Shown piece after piece: positions 26,784 to 35,453 of a stretch of 64,000 nucleotides of DNA. The stretch is from CAXBDP01 sp964598395 (GTDB lineage Bacteria; Bacteroidota; Bacteroidia; Cytophagales; Cyclobacteriaceae). The stretch spans positions 1-64,000 of the forward strand of contig CAZRBW010000005.1 in assembly GCA_964598395.1 (NCBI GenBank), read 5' to 3'. The notes under the pieces are model-generated. The model was not told the origin of the DNA, searched no databases, and worked only from the letters and a program-made list of their open reading frames with translations. The position numbers and the translations under genes were made by a program. Positions within the stretch are counted from its first letter, which is position 1. Each line of letters starts with the position of its first letter.

Positions 26784-27923
26784 CTATTTTAAGACATGTC
26801 TGGAGATCACAAGCTTTTGAATTTCGGATGTTCCTTCGTAGATCTGGGTGATTTTAGCATCTCTCATAAGTCTTTCTACATGGTATTCTTTTACATATCC
26901 GTATCCACCATGTACTTGTACTGCCTCTGATGCAACTTCATTAGCTACTTTAGACGCATAAAGTTTGGCCATAGCAGAGTACATAGAGAAGTCTTGTTTA
27001 AGATCCTTCATTTTGGCTGCCTTTAGGCATAGTAATCTGGCTGCTTCGATTTCGGTAGCCATATCGGCTAATTTAAACGCTATCGCTTGATGTTGATTAA
27101 TGGCTTTTCCAAAGGCTTTTCTTTCTTTAGAATATTGTAGAGCAAGCTCGTATGCGCCTGATGCGATTCCTAGTGCTTGAGCAGCAATTCCAATCCTCCC
27201 GCCATTTAGCGTTTCCATTGCGAAGCTGAACCCGAAGCCATCTTCACCAATTCTATTTTCCTTTGGAACTTTTACATCTTGGAACATCAGCGAATGCGTA
27301 TCAGAGCCTCTGATTCCCATTTTTTGCTCTTTTTTGCCTACTACGAAACCATCCCATTCTCTTTCGACAATTAATGCATTGATGCCTTTGTGGCCTTTTT
27401 CTCTATCGGTTTGAGCAATTACAATATAAATGGAAGCACTGTTTCCATTGGTAATCCAGTTTTTGGTTCCATTCAGTAAGTAATGATCACCTTTGTCTAG
27501 CGCTTCTGTTCTTTGTGAGGTTGCATCTGATCCTGCTTCAGGTTCGGAAAGACAGAATGCGCCAATCTTCTTGCCCGATGCCAAATCTGGCAAGTATTTT
27601 AGTTTTTGTTCTTCACTACCATAGGTCTCAATACCCCAACATACCAGTGAATTATTCACAGACATGACAACTGAAGCAGAAGAATCTATTTTGGATATTT
27701 CTTCCATTGCTAAGACGTAGGATACTGTGTCCATCCCGCCTCCACCATATTTTGGATCCACCATCATGCCCATGAATCCTAGCTCTCCCATTTTTGCAAC
27801 TTGGGCTGCTGGGAATGTCTGGGTTTCGTCTCTCTCAATTACACCTGGTAGTAATTCTGTTTGTGCAAATTCTCTCGCCGCGTCTCTTACCGCTAATTGT
27901 TCTTCTGTCAATGAAAAATCCAT
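26784..27923 (-). CDS. Acyl-CoA dehydrogenase (short/medium-chain type)
   Basis: A 379-residue FAD flavoenzyme that introduces the trans-2 double bond into acyl-CoA in fatty acid or branched-chain amino acid degradation. It begins MDFSLTEEQLAVRDAAREFA and shows FCLSEPEAGSDATSQRTEA, then NGTKNWITNGNSASIYIV, RQHQ-type contacts as AINQHQAIAFKLADMA, AVQVHGGYGYVKEYHVERLMRDAKITQIYEGTSEI with the catalytic glutamate in YEGTSE. Length matches butyryl-CoA/short-chain enzymes. It stands as a single gene on the minus strand. The octamer at 27195 is sense and encodes Gly-Gly-Arg in a conserved stretch. Confidence 0.92.
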   Translation of the reverse strand: MDFSLTEEQLAVRDAAREFAQTELLPGVIERDETQTFPAAQVAKMGELGFMGMMVDPKYGGGGMDTVSYVLAMEEISKIDSSASVVMSVNNSLVCWGIETYGSEEQKLKYLPDLASGKKIGAFCLSEPEAGSDATSQRTEALDKGDHYLLNGTKNWITNGNSASIYIVIAQTDREKGHKGINALIVEREWDGFVVGKKEQKMGIRGSDTHSLMFQDVKVPKENRIGEDGFGFSFAMETLNGGRIGIAAQALGIASGAYELALQYSKERKAFGKAINQHQAIAFKLADMATEIEAARLLCLKAAKMKDLKQDFSMYSAMAKLYASKVANEVASEAVQVHGGYGYVKEYHVERLMRDAKITQIYEGTSEIQKLVISRHVLK

Positions 27924-27983
27924 AATAAAATTATCTTTTGTGTATTGCCCAAATTATCAAAATAAAGGTCGAATTAAACGAAT

Positions 27984-28673
27984 TTAATCTCTTCCTCCAA
28001 AGAACATTGTGGCGTAGTACAATAATGTTACGATAGAGGCAAGAGCTGCTACGATATAAGTCATCGCTGCCCATTTTAGAGCGTCTTTGGCCATATCGTA
28101 TTCTGTGCTTGTTACAATTCCTCTTTTATCAATCCATGCCAAAGCTCTTTTACTTGCATCGAATTCCACAGGTAATGTTACTACTGAAAACAAAGTTAAA
28201 ACAGAGTATGTACCTACTATTAGAATCCCTATGAATTCGTAAGGAAGGTTTGCCAACAAAGCTCCTCCAAAAATACTTAGTAGAACAACAATGTTTAAAA
28301 TTTTACCACTAGCATTCTGAACTGGAACCATTGCGGAGCGAAACTCCAGCATACTATATGCAGTTGCATGTTGAACTGCGTGACCACATTCGTGGGCTGC
28401 AACCGCAACAGCTGCAGCACTTCTGCCATGGTATACATCTGGGCTTAAGTTCACAGTACGATCCGCAGGATTGTAATGGTCGGTAAGACGACCTTCCACA
28501 GAAACTACTCTAGCATCTGTAATGCCGTGATCCCGAAGCATAGCTTCAGCTACTTGTGCTCCTGTGAGGTTAGCTGTAAGAGGTATTTGAGAATACTTCT
28601 TGAATTTTGATTTTAGTTTTGAACTTACCGCATAGCTGATAATCATGAAACCAATGAAAATGATCCAAATCAT
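27984..28673 (-). CDS. Membrane zinc metallopeptidase (YugP-like)
   Basis: A 229-residue membrane protein with N-terminal helix (residues 2-18), the zinc-peptidase motif HECGH at 94-98 within AVAVAAHECGHAVQHA, and three further hydrophobic segments at roughly 125-145, 147-168 and 205-225. This is the neutral zinc metallopeptidase family PF04298 (B. subtilis YugP). The substrate is unknown. The downstream glutamate ligand is likely in LPVEFDASKRA, a conserved family stretch. It starts one base after the rfaE2 stop and closes the panC-panD-UPF0104-rfaE2 cluster. Confidence 0.85.
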   Translation of the reverse strand: MIWIIFIGFMIISYAVSSKLKSKFKKYSQIPLTANLTGAQVAEAMLRDHGITDARVVSVEGRLTDHYNPADRTVNLSPDVYHGRSAAAVAVAAHECGHAVQHATAYSMLEFRSAMVPVQNASGKILNIVVLLSIFGGALLANLPYEFIGILIVGTYSVLTLFSVVTLPVEFDASKRALAWIDKRGIVTSTEYDMAKDALKWAAMTYIVAALASIVTLLYYATMFFGGRD

Positions 28674-28674
28674 A

Positions 28675-29151
28675 TTAAGTGTTTTTTATTTTTTCGATAA
28701 TTTTTGTTGTGGAGTAGCCAGAGACTAATTGTATTGTTTCTACTTTTCCACCGTTTCTCATTACGATATCGGAACCTACGATGTTCTCAATTTCATAATC
28801 ATTTCCTTTAATTAATACCGCTGGCAATAATTGATTTATTATTTGCTGAGGTGTTTCTTCATTGAAAAAGGTAACTGCATCTACAAAACTTAAGGCGGCA
28901 AGCATTCTTGCTCTTGCGTACTCTGGTTGTATGGGTCGGTTAGGTCCTTTGATTTTGCCCACCGACTGATCGGTATTGATTGCTACAATGAGCTTTGTGC
29001 CTTTTTGGGCGGCTTTTTCTAGGTAATCTATATGCCCAAGATGAAGAATATCAAAACAGCCATTGGTAAAAACAATTTTTTCTCCTCCCGCTTTCCATTG
29101 AGATACAATTGGAAGCAATTGTTCTAATGTTGAAATTTTATTTTCTGTCAT
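28675..29151 (-). CDS. rfaE2: D-glycero-beta-D-manno-heptose 1-phosphate adenylyltransferase
   Basis: A 158-residue nucleotidyltransferase of the RfaE domain II type, which makes ADP-heptose for lipopolysaccharide inner core. It has FTNGCFDILHLGHIDYL with the HLGH nucleotide-binding motif, KLIVAINTDQSVGKIKGPNRP and the C-terminal VSGYSTTKIIEKI, equivalent to the ISSTxI motif of cytidylyl-type transferases. The kinase domain of bifunctional HldE is absent. I take the ATG at 29151; a TTG at 29157 is less likely. The start overlaps the end of the UPF0104 gene by 14 bp. The octamer at 29084 is sense (Ala-Gly-Gly). Confidence 0.9.
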   Translation of the reverse strand: MTENKISTLEQLLPIVSQWKAGGEKIVFTNGCFDILHLGHIDYLEKAAQKGTKLIVAINTDQSVGKIKGPNRPIQPEYARARMLAALSFVDAVTFFNEETPQQIINQLLPAVLIKGNDYEIENIVGSDIVMRNGGKVETIQLVSGYSTTKIIEKIKNT

Positions 29152-30181
29152 TGGCAATTTTGTCTTCTTTTGTTTTTTTCCCTGAAATCAATGCTACAAG
29201 AATTAAGGAAATCCCTCCGCCCACTACAATAAATAGGGCTTGCGAAGTGTGAAGGATGGTGGCAAACAAAATGCCATCGGTCTCTTCTATGCCATAAAGT
29301 ACCAAAACACTGCCAACCAATAGGTGAAATGCTCCAACTCCACCTTGTACTGGAGCTGCCATCCCGATGCTACCCATTGCCAACAATGATAAACCTGCGC
29401 TTAATCCTAGCCCACTTGTTTCTTCTAAAGAAAAAACTACAATATAGCCCATGAAGAAATAACAGAGCCAAATGAGAAAAGTAGAGAACCAAAAGGCCTT
29501 TTTCTTCTTCAAATGACGAATACTGGTTATTCCTTGCACCATTTGGCCCAAGAATCCTCGTATTTTTATAAAAAGTGGGTGCATTCTAAGCCTAGAGCTA
29601 CTCGCGCTTCTTAAATAAAAATAAGCAACTAAAATTAGAATGGGTATTGCAATGGCGACTATTATCAACACATTCAATTGGCTTTCATAGCCTGCCAGTT
29701 TGTCTTGGATCAAATCCAAGAAGAAGTTTTTAAGCCTTCCAAATTCAATTAGGAATGTAAGGGCTAAAACGAATATTAAGCTTAGCAAATCTATAATGCG
29801 CTCTGCGACTACAGTGCCTAATGAAGTGGTAAGAGGTATTTTGTCGGTTTTCACTAATACTCCACATTTTGAGACCTCTCCCATCCGAGGAAATACAAGG
29901 TTGGCAATGTAACCAACCATTACTGCTAAGAAGGTTCTAAACGTACTGAGGCCAGTAAAGCCAATTGGTTCTAATAGGAGGTTCCATCTGTAAGCTCTTG
30001 CAATATGGCTTACAGTACCTATGGCTAAAGACAGCACTATAAATCTATAGTCAATGTCCTTAAGCTTCGAAAGCATGTATTGTAAATCGATATTCCGAAA
30101 TACAAGCCATAACAGACCTCCCGCCACTAGTAGGGAAATCACATACCGAAGGGCAAAGCGAAGGGAGTTTTTTAATGCCAT
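29138..30181 (-). CDS. UPF0104 / LPG-synthase-like integral membrane protein
   Basis: A 347-residue protein with about eight membrane helices and the features of the lysylphosphatidylglycerol synthase transmembrane region (UPF0104, PF03706): ARAYRWNLLLEP early, YIANLVFPRMGEVSKCGVL and TTSLGTVVAERIIDLLSL in the middle, then MAAPVQGGVGAFHLL near the end. Flippase-like activity is known for MprF relatives; no aminoacyltransferase domain is present, so a lipid-transport role is possible but unproven. Its ATG overlaps the panD stop by one base (TAATG), so it is translated with panD; the end overlaps rfaE2. Confidence 0.8.
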   Translation of the reverse strand: MALKNSLRFALRYVISLLVAGGLLWLVFRNIDLQYMLSKLKDIDYRFIVLSLAIGTVSHIARAYRWNLLLEPIGFTGLSTFRTFLAVMVGYIANLVFPRMGEVSKCGVLVKTDKIPLTTSLGTVVAERIIDLLSLIFVLALTFLIEFGRLKNFFLDLIQDKLAGYESQLNVLIIVAIAIPILILVAYFYLRSASSSRLRMHPLFIKIRGFLGQMVQGITSIRHLKKKKAFWFSTFLIWLCYFFMGYIVVFSLEETSGLGLSAGLSLLAMGSIGMAAPVQGGVGAFHLLVGSVLVLYGIEETDGILFATILHTSQALFIVVGGGISLILVALISGKKTKEDKIANDRK

Positions 30182-30528
30182 TAATTGATACGATTACTTT
30201 CGTCAGGAAAAACCAATCTTGGTTGATGAGAGGAACTCTCATTTTTGTCCAAAATACAGTAAGAAATGATAATAACAATGTCGCCAACTTGAGCTTTTCT
30301 TGCGGCTGGGCCATTTAAGCAAACTTCTCCGGAGCCTCTTTCGCCTTTAATCACGTAAGTCTCAAGTCTTTCGCCATTATTAATATTTACAATTTGGACT
30401 TTTTCATTGGCCACTAAATCAGCAGCATCCATCAAATCTTCGTCTATTGTAATGCTTCCTACATAATGTAGTTCCGCTTGCGTAATTTTTACTCTATGAA
30501 TTTTAGATTTTAATAATTCAATTTGCAT
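30181..30528 (-). CDS. panD: Aspartate 1-decarboxylase
   Basis: PanD makes beta-alanine from aspartate for pantothenate and CoA. The 115-residue precursor self-cleaves at Gly24-Ser25 in the sequence ELHYVGSITIDEDL to form the pyruvoyl group. Other hallmarks are KIHRVKITQAELHY, the glycine-rich VIKGERGSGEVCLNGPAARKA with the NGPAAR motif, and GDIVIIISY. It lies directly downstream of panC, its pathway partner, on the same strand (17-bp gap) and shares one base with the next gene. Confidence 0.96.
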   Translation of the reverse strand: MQIELLKSKIHRVKITQAELHYVGSITIDEDLMDAADLVANEKVQIVNINNGERLETYVIKGERGSGEVCLNGPAARKAQVGDIVIIISYCILDKNESSSHQPRLVFPDESNRIN

Positions 30529-30545
30529 GAAAATCTTCTTTTAAA

Positions 30546-31394
30546 TTAAGGTCTTACCAAAATGTTGTCAATTAATCGGACACCTTCGATATTTGCGGCA
30601 ATGCAAATAACCAGTTCATTGTCTTGATTATTTTCTTCCACTTCTTGTAAGGTTATTGAATTTGCGATAGCCAAATACTCAAGGTTTATAAATAAATCCT
30701 CCCGCATTTTTTCAATCAAATATTGCTTTGTTTGAATTGGTGATTTACCGTCTTGAAGCATCTGCTTGCCCAACGTAAGAATTTGGAAAAGGCGGGAGGC
30801 ATTTAGCCGGCCTTGTTTACTAAGCCTTTGATTGCGTGAAGAAAGTGCCAACCCATTTTCATCTCTTTTGGTCTCTACTATTTTGAGTTCAATTGGAAAA
30901 TTTAAGTCTCTAATTAAGCAATTGATAATTTGCACTTGCTGCCAGTCCTTTTGGCCAAAATAGGCTATATCTGGCTGCACTAGGTTGAATAACTTAGAAA
31001 CAATCAATCCTACTCCACTGAAATGTCCTGGTCTGAAGGTGCCTTCCATTACTCTTTCTAAGGAGCCAAATTGGAATGAAATGGAAGTATGCTTAGGATA
31101 CATTATATCCACAGATGGCACAAAAAGCCCATGACATCCTGCTTTTTCCAACATTTTTTTATCCGCCGCAATAGTTCTGGGATATTTTTCTAAATCCTCT
31201 GCATTGTTGAATTGAGCAGGGTTTACAAAGATTGAGCAGATTACAAAATCACATTCTTTTATGGCCTCTTGCACTAGAGCAATATGCCCGCTATGTAGCG
31301 CACCCATTGTGGGAACAAAGCCAATTGTTTGCTTGCTAGTTTTGAGGTCTGTAATTTTTTCTCGTAAAGAAGTTAGGGACTCTATTAATTCCAT
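30546..31394 (-). CDS. panC: Pantothenate synthetase
   Basis: PanC joins pantoate and beta-alanine with ATP to give pantothenate. The 282-residue protein has the ATP-site motif VPTMGALHSGHIALVQEA, the stretch ICSIFVNPAQFNNAEDL, the signature PGHFSGVGLIVSKLFNLVQPDIAYFGQKDWQQ and the KMSKS-like LALSSRNQRLS. It heads the panC-panD operon with its own promoter box. Two octamer copies lie 94 bp apart in the gene in opposite orientation (30698 sense, 30792 antisense). Confidence 0.96.
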   Translation of the reverse strand: MELIESLTSLREKITDLKTSKQTIGFVPTMGALHSGHIALVQEAIKECDFVICSIFVNPAQFNNAEDLEKYPRTIAADKKMLEKAGCHGLFVPSVDIMYPKHTSISFQFGSLERVMEGTFRPGHFSGVGLIVSKLFNLVQPDIAYFGQKDWQQVQIINCLIRDLNFPIELKIVETKRDENGLALSSRNQRLSKQGRLNASRLFQILTLGKQMLQDGKSPIQTKQYLIEKMREDLFINLEYLAIANSITLQEVEENNQDNELVICIAANIEGVRLIDNILVRP

Positions 31395-31414
31395 TCCTTG
31401 TTATGTAATCGAGG

Positions 31415-31422
31415 CAAAGCTA
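31415..31422 (-). promoter_or_regulatory. -7 box for panC
   Basis: Reads TAGCTTTG on the minus strand (TAnnTTTG), 21 bases upstream of the panC ATG. Confidence 0.5.
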
Positions 31423-31463
31423 CGTTTTAGCTAGTAATAAATGGAATTATGGGTAATTTTTAG

Positions 31464-31471
31464 TATTTTTG
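31464..31471 (+). promoter_or_regulatory. -7 box for the GT5-like gene
   Basis: TATTTTTG (TAnnTTTG) 38 bases upstream of the ATG at 31509. With the panC box this gives a back-to-back divergent promoter pair. Confidence 0.5.
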
Positions 31472-31508
31472 TGCGCAATTTAATTTTCCACTCTAATTTA
31501 TAGCTAAT

Positions 31509-32324
31509 ATGTCCAAGCTCCGCATTCTTTACGTCGCTAGTGAAATCAATCCTTTTTTGCAAACTTCAGAAGTGGCCGAATTTGTAAGAAAGCTGCCTCA
31601 AGGCATGCAAGAGAGAGGGATGGAAATCAGAATCCTAGTTCCAAGATTTGGCTTGATCAACGAGCGCAAAAACAGATTGCACGAAGTTGTTAGATTGTCT
31701 GGGATAAATATTTCCGTAGGCGAAGAAGAGAAGCCATTAGTTATTAAAGTAGCTTCTATTCCTAATGCCAAACTACAAGTTTACTTCATCGATAATGAAG
31801 ATTACTTTCACCGTAAGTCAGTTTTCTTTGATAAAGAAAATAAGTTTTACGATGACAATGACGAAAGGGCAATATTCTTTTGTAAAGGCGTTATCGAGAC
31901 AGTAAAAAAACTTGGTTGGGCACCAGATATTGTACATTGCAACGATTGGATGACAAGTCTTGTACCTATGTATTTGAAAACGACCTACAAAAAAGATCCG
32001 TTGTTCAAAAACACAAAATCAATTTTTACCATTTACGACAATTTCTTTGCGGATAAATTTAGTCCAGATCTGATTAGTAAAGCCAAAATGCTAGATATCG
32101 ATGATAAAGCATTAGATCAATTGAAGTCTGCTGATTTGAGAGGTTTCCTCAAAATTGGCATCCAATATGCGGACGCATCTATCAAAGCAGAAGAACAAAA
32201 TAGCGAAAGTTTAAATGCAATTTTTGAAGAATTATCAAACTCAGACAAAAAAATTGATACAATCGAGCAGAATGAAAACTTCCTCGATTCGTATTATAAT
32301 TTATACAATGATCTTGTCAGCTAA
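31509..32324 (+). CDS. Truncated GT5 (glycogen/starch synthase N-domain) protein, probably not a synthase
   Basis: A 271-residue protein equal to only the N-terminal Rossmann domain of glycogen/starch synthases (GT5). MSKLRILYVASEINPF, the long LVPRFGLINERKNRLHEVVRL region and APDIVHCNDWMTSLVPMYLK match the family. But the ADP-glucose loop, KxGGL in true synthases, reads FLQTSEVAEF (residues 16-25), and the whole second nucleotide-sugar domain is missing. The C-terminus is an acidic unrelated tail. This short form is common in Bacteroidota between panC and glmS, as here, so it is not a fresh truncation. I infer a non-catalytic or altered role. Confidence 0.75.
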   Translation: MSKLRILYVASEINPFLQTSEVAEFVRKLPQGMQERGMEIRILVPRFGLINERKNRLHEVVRLSGINISVGEEEKPLVIKVASIPNAKLQVYFIDNEDYFHRKSVFFDKENKFYDDNDERAIFFCKGVIETVKKLGWAPDIVHCNDWMTSLVPMYLKTTYKKDPLFKNTKSIFTIYDNFFADKFSPDLISKAKMLDIDDKALDQLKSADLRGFLKIGIQYADASIKAEEQNSESLNAIFEELSNSDKKIDTIEQNENFLDSYYNLYNDLVS

Positions 32325-33597
32325 AAATTTTGGGTCGGTTTTGATACTGGCCCTTTTTCTATTTTCCTCATGTGAGGAGCCGGGAAATATTGACCTAGGC
32401 ATGAATCAGGACGGTAGGCTTGAGCTTAAACGCCAATCTTTTACACTTGAAGGATCTCAAACACTATTTGATTCTATCAACTCTAGGAATCAGACCGTGA
32501 TCATGTCTGGGAGGTATCACGATGGTACGTTTGGTCAGGCAGAAGCAAAAGGGTATGCCCAGTTGGGATTAGTGAATTTAAATAGGTTTTTGCCAGAATC
32601 TGCAGTATTTGACTCAGCTAGACTTGAGCTTGTCATCGATTTCTTCCATGGAAACGATTTTAGCTCTCCACAATCATTTTCAATTCATAGACTTGCTGAA
32701 CCAATATATGACTCATTGCCATATTTCACTTCTTCATCAACGAATTTTGAAACATTTCCACTAGGTCAAATTAATAAAACTTTTATTCCAGGTATTGACT
32801 CAATGGTCATTGTTAGGCTCGATCAAGCTTTTGGACAAGATTTGTTTACTAAGGCAAAGTCAGGAGCCACAGAATTGAGCACTAATAATGAATTTAAAAG
32901 CTTTTTTAAAGGGATTGCTGTGGTGCCAGGCATTAATAATGACAAGTCAGTATTAGGATTAAGCGTGCAAAATGAGCGTTCAAGAGTTGTTTTATTTTAC
33001 AGGACAGAAACCGATACGCTTGAATATGATTTTACTTTTTCAGGTCATAGTCATTACAGTCAAGTAGTATTTTCTCCTCAGGGGAGTGTATTACAAAATA
33101 TTTCTCAACCTTATGAGGAAGTTGAATTAGGTACTGGAAAACTATATTCGCAATCAGGCACTGGCGTAGTAACTAAAATCAATTTAAGTCAAATAAAAGG
33201 GCTACTTGATACACTTGACAACTATAAAATAAATCTAGCAGAGTTAGAATTGACAGTTGATCAATCTAGCGAGTTTCTTAGGCCGCCTAATTCAATCTTA
33301 TTTTATTATGTTGGTTCTGATGGTAGAATAGTAAATGTAGGTGGCTCGGTAGGAGCAATTCAAGTAGATGGAGGAAACCAATTGATAGGCTCCACGCCCG
33401 CTCAATTATTCTACGATAATTCGAGTAGACGATTTAAAGGTTCCATTACAGGATATGTACAAGCAATTGCCGATGGTCGAGTTCCCTATCTAGAGGTTTT
33501 TGTACTGCCAGGAAGATTTGGTTCGAGTTTAAATCGAATGGTAATAGACCAGTCAGCAATGAAACTGAATGTCTATTATACCGTCGTCAACGACTAA
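32308..33597 (+). CDS. DUF4270 lipoprotein
   Basis: A 429-residue protein with signal segment and lipobox LFSSCEEPG; it matches the DUF4270 family of Bacteroidota, which is conserved beside glmS. The mature part is beta-rich, with repeated strand-turn units (EAKGYAQLGLVNLNRFLPESAV, then SARLELVIDFFHG), and seems likely to be surface or periplasmic. I start it at the ATG at 32308, giving a good signal peptide; it overlaps the end of the GT5-like gene by 17 bp, showing tight coupling. Function unknown; the neighbourhood (GT5-like protein and glmS) suggests a link to carbohydrate or cell-envelope metabolism, but only as inference. Confidence 0.75.
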   Translation: MILSAKNFGSVLILALFLFSSCEEPGNIDLGMNQDGRLELKRQSFTLEGSQTLFDSINSRNQTVIMSGRYHDGTFGQAEAKGYAQLGLVNLNRFLPESAVFDSARLELVIDFFHGNDFSSPQSFSIHRLAEPIYDSLPYFTSSSTNFETFPLGQINKTFIPGIDSMVIVRLDQAFGQDLFTKAKSGATELSTNNEFKSFFKGIAVVPGINNDKSVLGLSVQNERSRVVLFYRTETDTLEYDFTFSGHSHYSQVVFSPQGSVLQNISQPYEEVELGTGKLYSQSGTGVVTKINLSQIKGLLDTLDNYKINLAELELTVDQSSEFLRPPNSILFYYVGSDGRIVNVGGSVGAIQVDGGNQLIGSTPAQLFYDNSSRRFKGSITGYVQAIADGRVPYLEVFVLPGRFGSSLNRMVIDQSAMKLNVYYTVVND

Positions 33598-33609
33598 AAA
33601 AAGCATTAT

Positions 33610-35445
33610 ATGTGTGGAATAGTAGCGTATATTGGCCACAGAGAAGCTGCGCCAATTATAATAAAAGGCTTAAAGAGGTTAGAGTACAGAGGCTATGATA
33701 GTGCTGGTATTGCCTTGATGCAAGATCAATTAACTATTTATAAGAAAAAAGGTAAGGTTAGTGAACTTGAGGATTTTATTAAAGATAAGAACCTTAAGGC
33801 AACGGTTGGAATGGGTCATACACGCTGGGCTACTCATGGTGAACCGAACGATACAAATGCCCACCCGCATTATTCCTCCACTGAAAATTTAGCCATTATC
33901 CACAATGGTATAATCGAAAACTACAGTTCATTAAAGACAGATTTAATGAATCGTGGCCATGTTTTCAAAAGTGAGACTGATTCAGAAGTTTTTATTCATT
34001 TTATAGAAGAAGTACAAACGCAAAACAATTGTAGTTTGGCGGAGGCAGTTCGCTTAGCTCTTTCTAAAGTGATTGGTGCGTATGCAATAGTATTGTTGAA
34101 TAAGGATGAGCCAAATAACCTGATTGCGGCACGTAAGGGAAGTCCTTTGGTGATTGGTGTTGGCAAAGGCGAATATTTCTTAGCATCGGATGCAACTCCG
34201 ATTATAGAATATACCAATGAGGTGATTTATCTTGACGATTACCAAATTGCCGAGATTAAGGATGGCGAACTTGAATTGAAAGATATACAAGACGTGAAAT
34301 CTACTCCTTATATTCATCTTTTGAATATGGAATTAGAAGCTATAGAAAAAGGTGGTTTCGAGCATTTCATGTTGAAAGAAATTTTTGAACAGCCAAAATC
34401 CATCATGGATTGTATGCGCGGGAGATTGGATGCAAATGCTGGCCGTTTGGTGCTTGGAGGGTTGCGCGAGTATATTAATACCCTAGTAAAGGCAGATCGT
34501 ATTATTATTATTGCTTGTGGCACAAGTTGGCATGCAGGCATGGTAGCTGAATATATGATCGAGGAATTTTGTAGAATTCCAGTTGAGGTTGAATACGCTT
34601 CAGAATTTAGATATAGAAACCCTATTATCCACGAAGGTGATGTTGTAATTGCCATCTCGCAATCTGGCGAAACTGCCGATACACTTGCCGCAATTGAATT
34701 AGCAAAATCAAAGGGAGCTATTATATTCGGTGTTTGTAATGTAGTAGGGTCCTCAATTGCACGCGCTACACACGAAGGCTCCTACACGCACGCAGGCCCT
34801 GAAATTGGGGTGGCAAGTACAAAGGCTTTCACTGCACAAATTACTGTGCTCAACATGATTGCCCTGTTGGTAGCGCAGAAGCGCGGAACAATATCCGAAA
34901 CAAGGTTTAGAGAAATGCTTGTCGAAATGGAGCAAATCCCAAGTAAAGTGGAAAGAATCCTTGAGCATAATGAAGAGATCAAAGCTATCGGAGCGCTATA
35001 TCAACATGCCCGCAATTTCCTTTATTTAGGGAGAGGATACAATTTCCCAGTAGCATTAGAAGGCGCTCTTAAATTAAAAGAAATTTCCTACATACATGCC
35101 GAGGGCTACCCAGCAGCTGAAATGAAGCATGGCCCAATTGCCCTTATTGATGAGGAAATGCCTGTTGTTTTCATCGCACTTAAAGACAGTTCTTATGAGA
35201 AAATTGTTAGCAACATTCAAGAAGTAAAAGCTCGCAAAGGAAAGGTAATTGCAATTGTTTCCGAAGGCGATACTTTAATTCCAACTATGGCAGATCACGT
35301 TATTGAAGTCCCAGCTACACAAGAAGCGCTGACTCCAATGCTATCAGTAGTGCCATTACAGCTGCTTTCATATCATATTGCAGTAATGAGAGGCGCCAAC
35401 GTAGATCAACCTCGAAACTTAGCAAAATCAGTAACGGTAGAGTAA
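33610..35445 (+). CDS. glmS: Glutamine-fructose-6-phosphate aminotransferase (isomerizing)
   Basis: GlmS makes glucosamine-6-phosphate from fructose-6-phosphate and glutamine, the entry to peptidoglycan and lipopolysaccharide. The 611-residue protein starts MCGIVAYIGHREAAPII with the N-terminal nucleophile cysteine of class II amidotransferases, and has RGYDSAGIAL, MGHTRWATHGEPNDTNAHPH, two SIS isomerase domains with CGTSWHAG and AISQSGETADTLAAIELAK, and the C-terminal signature ending QPRNLAKSVTVE. It is 12 bp after the DUF4270 gene. I see no glmS ribozyme upstream; regulation is not shown by sequence. Confidence 0.97.
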   Translation: MCGIVAYIGHREAAPIIIKGLKRLEYRGYDSAGIALMQDQLTIYKKKGKVSELEDFIKDKNLKATVGMGHTRWATHGEPNDTNAHPHYSSTENLAIIHNGIIENYSSLKTDLMNRGHVFKSETDSEVFIHFIEEVQTQNNCSLAEAVRLALSKVIGAYAIVLLNKDEPNNLIAARKGSPLVIGVGKGEYFLASDATPIIEYTNEVIYLDDYQIAEIKDGELELKDIQDVKSTPYIHLLNMELEAIEKGGFEHFMLKEIFEQPKSIMDCMRGRLDANAGRLVLGGLREYINTLVKADRIIIIACGTSWHAGMVAEYMIEEFCRIPVEVEYASEFRYRNPIIHEGDVVIAISQSGETADTLAAIELAKSKGAIIFGVCNVVGSSIARATHEGSYTHAGPEIGVASTKAFTAQITVLNMIALLVAQKRGTISETRFREMLVEMEQIPSKVERILEHNEEIKAIGALYQHARNFLYLGRGYNFPVALEGALKLKEISYIHAEGYPAAEMKHGPIALIDEEMPVVFIALKDSSYEKIVSNIQEVKARKGKVIAIVSEGDTLIPTMADHVIEVPATQEALTPMLSVVPLQLLSYHIAVMRGANVDQPRNLAKSVTVE

Positions 35446-35453
35446 ATTACTAT

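Noticed and set aside
33598..33609. glmS ribozyme or riboswitch upstream of glmS
   Set aside because: Only 12 bp separate the DUF4270 stop from glmS, leaving no room for the ribozyme.
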